Shown: piece after piece, positions 7,222-15,908 of the stretch | How the letters are laid out: each line of letters starts with the position of its first letter | Position numbering within the stretch: the stretch's first letter is position 1 | NCBI GenBank assembly: GCA_023404705.1 | Contig: JAEYAU010000057.1 | Coordinates: 1 to 64,000, forward strand | Direction of reading: 5' to 3' | Source of the DNA: Pseudomonadota bacterium | Lineage (GTDB): Bacteria; Pseudomonadota; Alphaproteobacteria; Rhizobiales; Xanthobacteraceae | Length of the DNA stretch: 64,000 nt | Translations under genes and position numbers: made by a program | Notes under the pieces: generated by a model | Told to the model about the DNA's origin: nothing | The model's input: only the letters and a program-made list of their open reading frames with translations | Database searches by the model: none

Positions 7222-8622
7222 TCAGCCGAGCGCCCCGGCCAGATAGAGCAGGATCCCGGCGGCGGACGTGCCGACCAGCGTGCGGATCATGCCGATCCGG
7301 AACCAGAACATCGCCACGATCGCGGCCGCTGACAGCGCGAGCGCCCAGAGGTCGACGCTGGCGAGCACGGGCGCGCTGAAATCGAGGCCCCATGTGCGCA
7401 CCGGGACGGTCTGCCGGAACAGCGTGTGGATCGCGAACCAGATCGCGAGATTGAGGATTACGCCGACGACCGCTGCCGTGATCGCCGAGAGCGCGCCGTG
7501 CAGCGCACGATTGCCGCGCAGCACCTCGATGAACGGCGCGCCGAGGAAGATGAACAGGAAGCATGGAACGAAGGTGACCCAGGTCGCCAGCAAACCGCCG
7601 AGCACACCGGCCGCGAGCGGCGACAGCACGCCGGGGTCGCGGAACGCGCCCATGAAGCCGACGAACTGCAGCACCATGATCAGCGGGCCCGGCGTGGTCT
7701 CGGCCATGCCGAGGCCGTCGAGCATCTCGCCCGCGGACAGCCAGCCATAGGTGTCGACCGCCTGCTGCGCCACATAGGCCAGCACCGCATAGGCGCCGCC
7801 GAAGGTGACCACCGCCATGGTCGAGAAGAATGTCGCGATGTGGCTGAACACATGGTTCGGCCCCAGCATGGTGACGAGCAGCACCACCGGAACGAGCCAG
7901 AGCGCGAGACAGATGGCGGCAACGCGCAACGCGCGGGCGACGGTCGGACGCGCATGCGACGGCAGTTCCTCGCCGAGCAGCGCATCGCGGTCCTCGACCA
8001 GCTTGCCGGACTGCGACGCGCCGTGGCCGCCGCCCGCCTTGAACGCGTCGAGTCCCGCATAGCCGCCGACGAGGCCGACGAGTCCCGCGCCCAGCACGAT
8101 GATCGGGAACGGCACGCCGAAGAAGAAGATCGCGACGAAGGCGACGGCCGCGAGGCCGATCATGATCTGGTTCTTCAGCGCCCGTGATCCGACCCGCACG
8201 ACGGCCTGCAGCACGATCGCGAGCACCGCGGCCTTCAAGCCGAAGAACAGCGCGGCGACGATCGCGACCTTGCCGTAGAGCGCGTAGATGATGCTCAGCA
8301 CCATGATCGAGATGACGCCGGGCACCACGAACAGCACGCCCGCCATGATGCCGCCGAGCGTGCGATGCATGAGCCAGCCGATATAGGTGGCGAGCTGCTG
8401 CGCTTCCGGGCCCGGCAGCAGCATGCAGTAGTTGAGCGCGTGCAGGAACCGGTGCTCGCCGATCCAGCGCCGCTCCTCGACGAGGATGCGGTGCATCACG
8501 GCGATCTGACCGGCCGGCCCGCCGAAGGAGAGCATCGCGACCTGCGACCAGACCCGCAAGGCTTCCTTCAGCGTGACACCGTGGCCTTCGCGCACCCGGG
8601 AGCTCGCCGCAACATCATCCAT
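7222..8622 (-). CDS. chrA: Chromate transporter ChrA (two-domain type)
   Basis: Inner-membrane CHR family protein (466 aa) that exports chromate. Two homologous halves are visible. The first has LSFGGPAGQIAVMHRILVEE (about 31-50) and LPGPEAQQLATYIG. The second has VVTFGGAYAVLAYVAQQ and AETTPGPLIMVLQFVGF. A hydrophilic linker joins them (about 200-235). It lies 3 bp downstream of chrB and is clearly co-transcribed. Chromate resistance is the established role of ChrBA operons; sulfate-like transport is an alternative in some family members. Confidence 0.93.
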   Translation of the reverse strand: MDDVAASSRVREGHGVTLKEALRVWSQVAMLSFGGPAGQIAVMHRILVEERRWIGEHRFLHALNYCMLLPGPEAQQLATYIGWLMHRTLGGIMAGVLFVVPGVISIMVLSIIYALYGKVAIVAALFFGLKAAVLAIVLQAVVRVGSRALKNQIMIGLAAVAFVAIFFFGVPFPIIVLGAGLVGLVGGYAGLDAFKAGGGHGASQSGKLVEDRDALLGEELPSHARPTVARALRVAAICLALWLVPVVLLVTMLGPNHVFSHIATFFSTMAVVTFGGAYAVLAYVAQQAVDTYGWLSAGEMLDGLGMAETTPGPLIMVLQFVGFMGAFRDPGVLSPLAAGVLGGLLATWVTFVPCFLFIFLGAPFIEVLRGNRALHGALSAITAAVVGVILNLAIWFAIHTLFRQTVPVRTWGLDFSAPVLASVDLWALALSAAAIVAMFWFRIGMIRTLVGTSAAGILLYLAGALG

Positions 8623-8625
8623 GCT

Positions 8626-9450
8626 TCAGGCTCCGGGCCGCTTCGTCGGCCAGTTGTGCGTTTCGTCGGTCGCGTCCCGGCACCAGCGATAGAAGGCGTC
8701 GTAGAGCGCGAGGCCCGCGTCGAGCTGGGCGAGATCGTCCGAATACATGCGCGAGAGGCCGAGCGAAGCCGCGAGCAGCCCTGGCGCCTCCGGCACGAGA
8801 TCGAGCCGCGCCGTATCGGCGCCGCGCACGATCATAGCGAGGCGCATCAGCGCCGGTGTCTTCAGGCCGAACTCCTGCACCATCACGTCGAAGGTGCACA
8901 ATTCGCCGCGATGACTCCAGAACACATTGTCGCCCTCGATGTCGAAAGGCGCCGCGCCGAAGCGATCCGCGACGCCCATCACCTCGGCGGGCGCCACAAA
9001 GAGGAACACCGCGTTCGGGTCGACGAAGCGGCGGATCAACCAGGGGCAGGCGATGCGATCGACCTTCGGCCGCGCGCGCGTGACCCATACGGTGTTGCCC
9101 TGCGCATTGCGCGGCGGGAGCGCTGCTTCCGGCACCATCGGCAGCCCGGCCTTCGCCCAGCCGAGCGCGCCGTCCTCGAGCGATTCCGCCGGGATCCCGG
9201 AGTGCCGCAGCCAGGCGGCGACGCCCTGGCTCAACTTGAGCCCCTTCTGGCAGATCACGACCGCGCTGCGGCCGGCGAATTGCGGGGCCCATTCGGCGAC
9301 GGCCCGAAAGGGCCTTCGGACGGCGCCCGGAATAAGGCGCGGATCGGCCGCGAAGTCCTCGTCGATTTGCACGTCGATCAGCGCCGGGCAGTCGGGCCGG
9401 CCGATGAGACGCGCGAGCTTGTCGATGGAGATCGAGTTGAGTGACGACAT
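8626..9450 (-). CDS. chrB: Chromate resistance regulator ChrB (rhodanese/ChrB fusion)
   Basis: A 274-residue protein. An N-terminal rhodanese-like domain carries a candidate active-site Cys (C67, VVICQKGLKLSQG). The C-terminal ChrB domain begins near residue 115 (TVWVTRARPKVDRIACPWLI). ChrB proteins are chromate-responsive regulators in characterised chr operons. The ATG at 9450 is supported by alignment of its leader with the 10902 gene, where both blocks end GACGCACC/GGCGCACC directly before the start codon. It is the first gene of the chrBA operon. Confidence 0.9.
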   Translation of the reverse strand: MSSLNSISIDKLARLIGRPDCPALIDVQIDEDFAADPRLIPGAVRRPFRAVAEWAPQFAGRSAVVICQKGLKLSQGVAAWLRHSGIPAESLEDGALGWAKAGLPMVPEAALPPRNAQGNTVWVTRARPKVDRIACPWLIRRFVDPNAVFLFVAPAEVMGVADRFGAAPFDIEGDNVFWSHRGELCTFDVMVQEFGLKTPALMRLAMIVRGADTARLDLVPEAPGLLAASLGLSRMYSDDLAQLDAGLALYDAFYRWCRDATDETHNWPTKRPGA

Positions 9451-9501
9451 GGTGCGCCCTTGTGTGCGAGACAGGACGCGATTCTTGGGCGTGTCGCCTC
9501 G

Positions 9502-9557
9502 TGGGGAGATCGCAATCCCCATGCGCCGAATGTGGCGAAGGGGTTTCAGGGTGTCAA
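9502..9557 (-). promoter_or_regulatory. chrB promoter with palindromic operator (copy 1 of a shared block)
   Basis: On the minus strand: -35 TTGACA (complement of 9552-9557), 17 nt, -10 CACATT (complement of 9529-9534), then after 7 nt the palindrome TGGGGATTGCGATCTCCCCA (9502-9521). The palindrome has perfect TGGGGA/TCCCCA arms. The same -35/-10 spacing, the same -10 and the same palindrome occur at 10795-10852 facing the opposite way. The similarity extends through the leader to the start codon of each gene. Confidence 0.72.
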
Positions 9558-9709
9558 TCGCTATCGGATTGAACCGGCATCGAAATCATTCATTGCCCCT
9601 CGAAGCGATTTCATGAGGGTTTCGGCGTGCCTGCGGCCGGCGGGCGCACTTGGAACCTCGCCGCGACATGACCATTTCCCAAGAACGGCCTATGCCAAAG
9701 GAAGACAGC

Positions 9710-10735
9710 ATGCATCGCCATTCGATTCACCATTGGCAGCACAGCCATGCCTTCCTGGGCGATCGTCATGAACGCAACGAACGCAGGACGTGGATCGTCG
9801 TCCTGCTGACCCTCGTCATGATGTTCGGCGAGATCATTGGCGGCGCCGTGTACGGCTCCATCGCCCTGATGGCCGACGGCTGGCACATGGCGACTCACGC
9901 GGCCGCACTCGGCATCGCCGCCTTCGCGTATCGCTTTGCGCGCCGTCACAGCGATGATCCGCGTTTCTCGTTCGGCACCGGCAAGGTGGGCGAGCTCGCC
10001 GGCTTCGCGAGCGCGGTGGTGCTCGCCGTCATCGCGGCCTTCATCGGCTACGAGTCGATCGTGCGCCTCTTCTCGCCGGTCGCGATCGGCTACCGCGAAG
10101 CCATCGCCATCGCGAGCCTTGGCCTTGTCGTCAACCTCGCGAGCGCCTGGCTGCTGCGGGAGGATCATGATCACCATGGACATCATGGCCATGCCCATTC
10201 CGGCCATGCCCATTCGGGCCACGATCATCACCGCCACGATCATGACCACCACCACCATTACCATTCGAGCGATCATGTTCGCGGCGCCGACCACAACCTG
10301 CGCTCGGCCTATCTGCATGTCCTGGCCGATGCCCTCACCTCCGTGCTTGCCATTGCGGCATTGCTCTCGGCCGGCGCTTTCGGTTGGATCTGGATGGATG
10401 CCGCCGTCGGAATAGTCGGCGCGTTCGTGATCATGATCTGGGCCATTGGATTGATCCGCGGCTCCGGTGCGGTGCTGCTCGACATGGTCCCGAACCCGGC
10501 TTTGAGCGCGGAGATTCGCCGCCGACTCGAGACCGACGCCGACAGCGTGAGTGATCTGCACCTTTGGCGCGTCGGCCCTGGTCATGCGGCCGTGATCGCC
10601 TCGATCGTTTCCGATATGCCGCAGCCTCCCGAAGCCTACCGGGCTCGCCTGGAGGGTCTCGCGAACCTCTCGCATGTCACAATCGAGGTTCACCGCTGCC
10701 CGGAGCATCAGCGCGACGTCGCTGCAGTCTCGTAA
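9710..10735 (+). CDS. dmeF: Cation diffusion facilitator DmeF (Co/Ni efflux)
   Basis: A 341-residue CDF transporter. It starts MHRHSIHHWQHSHAFLGDRH, the DmeF-type His-rich N-terminus. GSIALMADGWHMATHAAALG provides the transport-site His/Asp, and ADALTSVLAIAALL is the equivalent site in TM5. A cytoplasmic His-rich loop lies at about residues 155-190. DmeF proteins export Co(II)/Ni(II). The ATG at 9710 is preceded by AAAGGAAG with 6-nt spacing, so it is preferred over upstream TTG/ATG starts. It diverges from chrB. No DmeR-type repressor is adjacent. Confidence 0.9.
   Translation: MHRHSIHHWQHSHAFLGDRHERNERRTWIVVLLTLVMMFGEIIGGAVYGSIALMADGWHMATHAAALGIAAFAYRFARRHSDDPRFSFGTGKVGELAGFASAVVLAVIAAFIGYESIVRLFSPVAIGYREAIAIASLGLVVNLASAWLLREDHDHHGHHGHAHSGHAHSGHDHHRHDHDHHHHYHSSDHVRGADHNLRSAYLHVLADALTSVLAIAALLSAGAFGWIWMDAAVGIVGAFVIMIWAIGLIRGSGAVLLDMVPNPALSAEIRRRLETDADSVSDLHLWRVGPGHAAVIASIVSDMPQPPEAYRARLEGLANLSHVTIEVHRCPEHQRDVAAVS
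10187..10215 (+). repeat. Two-copy direct repeat in the dmeF His loop
   Basis: GGCCATGCCCATTC occurs at 10187-10200 and again at 10202-10215, a 15-bp period encoding repeated HAHSG units within the metal-binding loop. It is a small in-frame repeat of the sort that can expand or contract by slippage. Confidence 0.7.
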
Positions 10736-10794
10736 ATGTGATCGGTCCGCCGTCGATGACGCGCTTGTAAGATCACGAGCATCGCGGACAGACG

Positions 10795-10852
10795 TTGACG
10801 CGAAGCGACAGCTTCGCCACATTGTTCGTAACTGGGGATAGCGATCTCCCCA
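10795..10852 (+). promoter_or_regulatory. Promoter with palindromic operator for the LamG/SOD/DUF1259 operon (copy 2)
   Basis: -35 TTGACG (10795-10800), 17 nt, -10 CACATT (10818-10823), then after 9 nt the palindrome TGGGGATAGCGATCTCCCCA (10833-10852). This is the mirror copy of the chrB promoter block. Downstream the leaders stay alignable (CACGAGGCGACA, then ATCGCGTCCTGT, then ACACAAGG) up to the start codon at 10902. A common regulator, most simply ChrB, is inferred. Confidence 0.72.
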
Positions 10853-10901
10853 CGAGGCGACATGCCGAAGCATCGCGTCCTGTTCCACACAAGGACGCAC
10901 C

Positions 10902-11555
10902 TTGTCGCGAGTTTGCCCGACCTCGATTCTGGCTTTCGCTGCGTTCCTCGGCGCGGCCACCATCTCGCCTGCCACCGCGCAGAGCATTGATTTCGGCGAC
11001 GCCGGGCTCGGGCAGCCGCCCCCACGCTTCTCATTCGCGCGCACGGGATCGGGGCCGCAAGGCCGCTGGGAAGTCGTGCGCGACGACAGCGCATCGGGCG
11101 GCAAGGCTCTGGCGCAACTGAGCGCGGATACGACCGACTACCGCTTTCCGCTGGCGATCTACGACCCGGTCGATGCGACCGACGCCGAGATATCGGCGCG
11201 GTTCAAGCCCGTGTCCGGAAAAGTCGACCGGGCCGGCGGCGTCGTGCTCCGCTACCAGAATCCCGACAACTATTACGTGGCCCGCGCCAACGCGCTGGAG
11301 GGCAATGTCCGCTTCTACCGCGTCGTCCGCGGCAAGCGGGAGCAGCTCGCAAGCGCCGATACGAAGATCGCGACGGGGCAATGGCACACGCTCGCGCTGC
11401 GGGCCGAACGCGACCGCTTCGCGGTCTCGCTCGACGGCCGAGCGCTCACCACGACGAAGGACGGCACATTCAGGGCCGCGGGCAAGGTGGGGCTTTGGAC
11501 CAAGACCGACAGTGTCACTCATTTCGACAAGATCGAGATCAAGGTTCTCCGCTGA
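10902..11555 (+). CDS. Secreted LamG/DUF1080-like protein of the chromate cluster
   Basis: A 217-residue exported protein. A signal peptide spans about residues 1-26 (ending ATISPATAQS), followed by a concanavalin-like beta-sandwich. Visible features are GGVVLRYQNPDNYYVARAN, the family pattern in DUF1080/LamG proteins, and VGLWTKTDSVTHFDKIEI at the C-terminus. The start is TTG at 10902, fixed by the leader alignment with chrB. It is followed 13 bp later by the superoxide dismutase gene. Binding of an extracytoplasmic polymer is plausible, but the role in chromate stress is unknown. Confidence 0.78.
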   Translation: MSRVCPTSILAFAAFLGAATISPATAQSIDFGDAGLGQPPPRFSFARTGSGPQGRWEVVRDDSASGGKALAQLSADTTDYRFPLAIYDPVDATDAEISARFKPVSGKVDRAGGVVLRYQNPDNYYVARANALEGNVRFYRVVRGKREQLASADTKIATGQWHTLALRAERDRFAVSLDGRALTTTKDGTFRAAGKVGLWTKTDSVTHFDKIEIKVLR

Positions 11556-11568
11556 GGAAAAGCATCGC

Positions 11569-12198
11569 ATGCCCTACCAGATGAAGCCTCTCTCCTGCGA
11601 TCCCGCCCGAATCCGCGGCATGTCCGAGCCGCTGATCATTAGCCACTACGAGAATAATTACGGCGGCGCCGTGAAGCGGCTCAACGCGATCGACGAGAGG
11701 CTTGCCGAGCTCGATTTCGCGAGCGCGCCCGGCTTCGTGATCAACGGCTTGAAGCGCGAGCAGCTGATCGCGATGAACTCCATGATCCTGCACGAGTTGT
11801 TCTTCGACGGTCTCGGCGACGAGAGCGAACCCGCGCACGACTTGCGCGACCGTATCGCGGCCGACTTCGGCTCCTTCGAGAAGTGGCGCGCGGAGTTCGC
11901 CGCCATGGGCAAGGCACTCGGCGGCGGCTCCGGATGGGTCCTGCTCTCCTGGTCGCCGCGCGATCGAAAGCTCGTGAACCAGTGGGCCGCCGACCATTGT
12001 CACACGCTCGCCGGCGCAGTGCCGATCCTGGCGCTCGACATGTACGAGCACTCCTATCACATCGATTTCGGCGCCAAGGCCGGCAGCTATGTCGACGTGT
12101 TCATGAGATGCATTCGCTGGGGCAACGTGGACCGGCTGCTCGCCCAGCTTGCGAACGACACGAAGGGGGGCGTTTTCCAGAAGGAGACCCTCCCATGA
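11569..12198 (+). CDS. chrC: Fe/Mn-type superoxide dismutase (ChrC-like)
   Basis: A 209-residue SOD. Likely metal ligands are H in ISHYENNYGG, H in MILHELFFDGLG, and D and H in ALDMYEHSYHIDFG. The catalytic-pocket region GGGSGWVLLSW is intact. In characterised chrBACF clusters chrC encodes a SOD that removes superoxide made during chromate reduction, and the context here matches. The ATG follows GAGGAAAAG. No signal peptide is seen, so it should be cytoplasmic. Its stop overlaps the next start (ATGA). Confidence 0.85.
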   Translation: MPYQMKPLSCDPARIRGMSEPLIISHYENNYGGAVKRLNAIDERLAELDFASAPGFVINGLKREQLIAMNSMILHELFFDGLGDESEPAHDLRDRIAADFGSFEKWRAEFAAMGKALGGGSGWVLLSWSPRDRKLVNQWAADHCHTLAGAVPILALDMYEHSYHIDFGAKAGSYVDVFMRCIRWGNVDRLLAQLANDTKGGVFQKETLP

Positions 12199-13076
12199 TC
12201 CATCTTCGCTCCCTCGCGATCTGCTGCTTCGCCGTCATCACGGGCGCGGCCCACGCTCAGACAACCGACTGGAAGAAGGTCGACGAAGCGCTCGGACGCA
12301 GCGCCACCGTCGCGGGCGAGGTGCATCGCTACGGTTTCCCCCGCACCGACCTCACGGTCACGCTCGACGGCGTCACGCTCAAACCGGCGTTTGCGCTCGG
12401 TGGGTGGGTCGCGTTCAAGCCGGCTCAGGGCGGAGCGATGCTGATGGGCGACCTCGTTCTGCTCGAGAGCGAGATCAATCCGGTCATCTCGAAGCTGCTC
12501 GAGCGCGGGCTCGAGATCACGGCCGTTCACAACCACGTCCTGCGCGCCACTCCCGCGACCTTCTACATGCACGTCGCGGGTCATGGAGATGCGGCGGCGC
12601 TGGCGGACGGGTTGCGTGAGGCCCTTGCTCAATCGAAGACGCCGCTCGCGGTCGCACCCGGCGCTCCGGCCACCGTGGATCTGGACACCGCAATGCTCGA
12701 GCAGACTCTCGGTGCCAAGGGGCAGGCCATCGGCGGCGTCTACCAATTCAGCGTGCCGCGGCAGGACGCCATCGTGGAACACGGCGCGCAGATCAACCCG
12801 CCGGGTCCCATGGGCGTCGCCACCGCGATCAACTTCCAGCCGACCGGCGGCGGCAAAGCCGCGGTCACGGGAGATTTCGTGCTCGCCGCCGACGAAGTGA
12901 ACCCGGTCGTCAAGGCACTGCGAGACAACGCTATCGAGGTGACCGCGATCCACAGCCACATGCTCGCCGAACAGCCGCGGCTCATCTTCATGCACTTCTG
13001 GGCGCACGATGATGCGGCAAAGCTGGCGCGTGGATTGCGCGCGGCGCTCGACAGGACAGCGCGCGCGAAGGGCTGA
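12195..13076 (+). CDS. DUF1259 protein, internally duplicated, exported
   Basis: A 293-residue protein with a signal peptide (about 1-22, ending GAAHAQ) and two DUF1259 repeats. Repeat one has MGDLVLLESEINPV, AVHNHVL and FYMHVAGHGDA. Repeat two has VTGDFVLAADEVNPV, AIHSHML and IFMHFWAHDDA. The paired His residues could bind metal. DUF1259 genes recur beside chromate-resistance genes. The ATGA overlap with the SOD gene implies translational coupling and a shared function. Confidence 0.82.
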   Translation: MIHLRSLAICCFAVITGAAHAQTTDWKKVDEALGRSATVAGEVHRYGFPRTDLTVTLDGVTLKPAFALGGWVAFKPAQGGAMLMGDLVLLESEINPVISKLLERGLEITAVHNHVLRATPATFYMHVAGHGDAAALADGLREALAQSKTPLAVAPGAPATVDLDTAMLEQTLGAKGQAIGGVYQFSVPRQDAIVEHGAQINPPGPMGVATAINFQPTGGGKAAVTGDFVLAADEVNPVVKALRDNAIEVTAIHSHMLAEQPRLIFMHFWAHDDAAKLARGLRAALDRTARAKG

Positions 13077-13218
13077 TCGTGGTTTCGCAGGCGCCCGCGG
13101 CGGGCGGTGGGGGTGGCCGGCCCTTCCGCGAGCCAGAAGATTGCTTTATGTGTTGGAAGAGCGAAGTGCGGCAAATAGCGTGCTTCGCGCCCGACTTCAT
13201 GAGCGATTTTACTGGCTT

Positions 13219-14142
13219 ATGCGCTGGATCCCACCCTCGCTGAGTGCGACGCGCGCTTTCGAGGCGGCGGCGCGCACGCTCAACTTCACGCGCGCGGCCG
13301 AGGAGCTCGGGCAGACCCAGGGCGCCATCAGCCATCAGGTCCGCGAGCTCGAGGACCGGCTCGGCCTGCGGCTGTTCGAGCGTGGTGCGCGCGGGCTTTC
13401 ACTCACGGAGGCCGGACAGCGCTATCTGCCCTATGTGCAGGACGCGCTGGCGCATCTGCGTGCTGGCGAGGAGCTGATCCGCGGCGCCGGGCGCGGCAAG
13501 GTGCTGACCGTGAGCGTCTCGCCCAATTTCGCCAGCAAGTGGCTGGTGGCGCGGCTCGGCGCTTTCTCGCAGGCGCATCCGGATCTCGACCTGCGCATCA
13601 GCGCCTCGATGCAGCACGTCGACTTCGCACGCGAGGACATCGACCTCGCGGTGCGTCACGGCGACGGCAACTGGCCGGACCTGCATGTGACGCGGCTCTG
13701 CGCCGAGGAGCTGTTCCCGGTCTGCAGCCCGGGGCTCCTGAAGGCGGGGCCGAAGATCGCGAAAGTCGCCGACCTGACGCGCCATGTGCTGATCCACGAT
13801 CGCGACCGCAGCCGCTGGCGCGAGTGGCTCGCCGAGCGCGGCCTCGCCAATCCGGCGATCGACCGCGGCCCGGTGTTCGACCAGACCGCGCATGCCATCG
13901 ATGCCGCTGTCTCCGGGCAGGGCATCGCGCTCGCCCGCTCCGCCCTCGCGGCGCTCGACCTGATCGCGGGCCGCCTGGTGCGACCGCTGCCTGACGCGGT
14001 TCCGGCGCAATTCGCCTACTGGATCGTCTGCCGCAAGGCGATCGCCAACACCCCCAAGATCCGCCGCTTCCGCACGTGGCTCGTCGAGCAGGCAGCAGGC
14101 GACCTGCGGACCCTCGGTCAGGCGCGCCGCGGCGACGCATGA
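13219..14142 (+). CDS. LysR family transcriptional regulator (GcvA-like)
   Basis: A 307-residue LysR protein. The N-terminal winged HTH (AFEAAARTLNFTRAAEELGQ, then SHQVRELEDRLGLRLFER) is followed by a substrate-binding effector domain of GcvA type (PNFASKWLVARLGAFSQAHP; DIDLAVRHGDGNWPDL). The start at 13219 (MRWIPPSLSATRAF) fits the family. It lies between the chromate cluster and an SDR/EamA pair in the same direction and could control the latter. The effector is unknown. Confidence 0.87.
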   Translation: MRWIPPSLSATRAFEAAARTLNFTRAAEELGQTQGAISHQVRELEDRLGLRLFERGARGLSLTEAGQRYLPYVQDALAHLRAGEELIRGAGRGKVLTVSVSPNFASKWLVARLGAFSQAHPDLDLRISASMQHVDFAREDIDLAVRHGDGNWPDLHVTRLCAEELFPVCSPGLLKAGPKIAKVADLTRHVLIHDRDRSRWREWLAERGLANPAIDRGPVFDQTAHAIDAAVSGQGIALARSALAALDLIAGRLVRPLPDAVPAQFAYWIVCRKAIANTPKIRRFRTWLVEQAAGDLRTLGQARRGDA

Positions 14143-14232
14143 GCATGCTGCAACGCACCCCCGCAGCCGTCAGGCTCGCCAGCGCGCGCCTCGGCCGCTA
14201 GGTTGCGCGCCGTCTCGAGGGGCGGAGGTACC

Positions 14233-14988
14233 ATGTCCAGCAAATACGATTTCGCGGGCCGCATCGCGGTCGTCACCGGCGGCGCGCAGGGCATTGGCCG
14301 TGCAATCGTCGAACGGCTGCTCGACTCGGGCGCTGCGGTTGCGATCTGGGATCGCGATCTCGCGCTCGCCGAGAAGACCGCGAAGGAACTGGGTGCGCGC
14401 GGTCGCGTTGCCGCCGTGACGTGTGACGTCACCGATCTCAAGGACGTCGAGCGCGCCCGCGACGATACCGTCAAGGCCCTCGGCCGCATTGACGTGCTGG
14501 TGAACAACGCCGGCATCGCGGGCCCCAATACGACGACCTGGGAATATCCGCTGGACGGCTGGAACCAGGTGATGCGCATCAACCTGGACGGACCGTTCCA
14601 CTGCTGCCGCGCGGTGGTACCGCTGATGATCGCTCAGAACTATGGGCGCATCGTCAACATCGCCTCGATCGCGGGCAAGGAGGGCAACCCGAACGCGTCC
14701 GCCTATTCGGTCTCCAAGGCCGGCGTGATCGCGCTCACCAAGTCGCTCGGCAAGGAGCTCGCGGGCCATGACATCGCGGTCAACTGCATCACCCCGGCGG
14801 CCGCGCGCACCGCGATCTTCGACCAGATGAAGCAGGAGCATATCGACTACATGCTCTCGAAGATTCCCCGCGCCCGTTTCGTCAAGGTCGAGGAGATCGC
14901 GTCGCTCGTCGCCTTCTGCGCCTCCGCCGAGAACTCCTTCACGACCGGCGCGGTGTTCGACATCTCGGGCGGACGGGCCACCTATTGA
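14233..14988 (+). CDS. SDR family oxidoreductase
   Basis: A 251-residue classical short-chain dehydrogenase. The cofactor motif is TGGAQGIGRA, structural NNAG is present, the active-site Ser lies in VNIASIAG and the YxxxK motif is SAYSVSKAG. The C-terminus carries the usual NCITPA and GAVFDISGGRATY segments. The acidic residue after beta-2 (WDRDLA) suggests NAD rather than NADP. The ATG follows GGAGGTACC. The stop overlaps the start of the EamA transporter gene. The substrate is unknown. Confidence 0.87.
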   Translation: MSSKYDFAGRIAVVTGGAQGIGRAIVERLLDSGAAVAIWDRDLALAEKTAKELGARGRVAAVTCDVTDLKDVERARDDTVKALGRIDVLVNNAGIAGPNTTTWEYPLDGWNQVMRINLDGPFHCCRAVVPLMIAQNYGRIVNIASIAGKEGNPNASAYSVSKAGVIALTKSLGKELAGHDIAVNCITPAAARTAIFDQMKQEHIDYMLSKIPRARFVKVEEIASLVAFCASAENSFTTGAVFDISGGRATY

Positions 14989-15908
14989 GCAGTCCGGCCA
15001 AACCGACCACTCCGGCTCAGGAACGGCGACAGAGGCTCACCGGCATCGCACTGATGTGTGGTGCCGTCGCTCTGTTCTCCTGTCTCGACACGACCGGGAA
15101 ATATCTCAATCACCACATGGACGTGCTGCAGGTCGTGTGGGCGCGCTACTTCTGCGCCTTCGTCCTGTCCGTGATCCTGTCGAACCCGTGGACGAACCCC
15201 GGGCTGATGCGGACCACGCGGCCCTACCTGCAGATCGGCCGCTCGGTGCTGCTGCTCACCTCCACGGCCGTCAACTTCTTCGCTCTCATTTATCTGCAGC
15301 TCGACCAGGCGCTCGCGATCCTGTTCGCGACGCCCTTCATCGTGGCGGCCCTCTCGGTGCCGATGCTCGGCGAGAAGGTCGGCCGGCGCCGGTGGATTGC
15401 GATCTGCGTCGGGTTTCTCGGCGTGCTGCTGGTGACGCGCCCTGGCTTCGGCGGCATCCACCCGGCCGCCATCCTCTCGGTCATCAGCGCGATCTGCTAC
15501 TCGCTCTACAACATCGCCACGCGTGCGGTCTCGCGCACCGACTCATCCGAGACCTCGCTGTTCTACACCAACCTCGTCGGCGCCGTGGTGATGACGCCGA
15601 TGCTCTACTTCGTCTGGACCACGCCGAAGAGCTGGTTCATCGTCATGCTGATGATCGTGATCGGCGCCTTCGGCGCGCTCGGCCACTACCTGCTGATCAT
15701 CGCGCACCGGCTCGCGCCGCCCGCGCTGCTGGCGCCGTTCATCTACACCCAGCTCGTCTGGACCAGCCTGCTCGGCTACATGGTGTTCGCCGACGTTCCC
15801 AACGAGTGGACGCTTGCCGGCGCCGTCATCGTCACGGGCTCCGGCCTCTATATTCTCTACCGCGAGCGCAAGGTCACCGGTGAGGCGAAGACGTCCGTGG
15901 TGGAGTGA
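14985..15908 (+). CDS. EamA/DMT family transporter
   Basis: A 307-residue inner-membrane protein with about ten hydrophobic helices and two EamA halves (first from GIALMCGAVALFSCLDTTGK, second from ILSVISAICYSLYNIATRAV). The start is placed at TTG 14985, overlapping the SDR stop by 4 bp. An ATG at 15054 is an alternative but would cut into the first helix. It probably exports a metabolite or takes one up with the SDR, but the substrate cannot be told. Its 3' end overlaps the convergent darcynin gene. Confidence 0.83.
   Translation: MSSPAKPTTPAQERRQRLTGIALMCGAVALFSCLDTTGKYLNHHMDVLQVVWARYFCAFVLSVILSNPWTNPGLMRTTRPYLQIGRSVLLLTSTAVNFFALIYLQLDQALAILFATPFIVAALSVPMLGEKVGRRRWIAICVGFLGVLLVTRPGFGGIHPAAILSVISAICYSLYNIATRAVSRTDSSETSLFYTNLVGAVVMTPMLYFVWTTPKSWFIVMLMIVIGAFGALGHYLLIIAHRLAPPALLAPFIYTQLVWTSLLGYMVFADVPNEWTLAGAVIVTGSGLYILYRERKVTGEAKTSVVE

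Noticed and set aside
9541..9709. RcnR/DmeR-type G-tract operator before dmeF
   Set aside because: No long G or C tract flanked by AT-rich arms is present and no dmeR gene is adjacent.
9450..10902. Terminal inverted repeats of a transposon around dmeF
   Set aside because: The mirror blocks end exactly at start codons and contain matching -35/-10 elements. There is no transposase and no target duplication seen, so duplicated promoters explain them better.
10862..10990. Leader peptide beginning ATG at 10862 in the second promoter block
   Set aside because: The aligned position in the chrB leader is ACG, not ATG, so the reading frame is not conserved between the copies.
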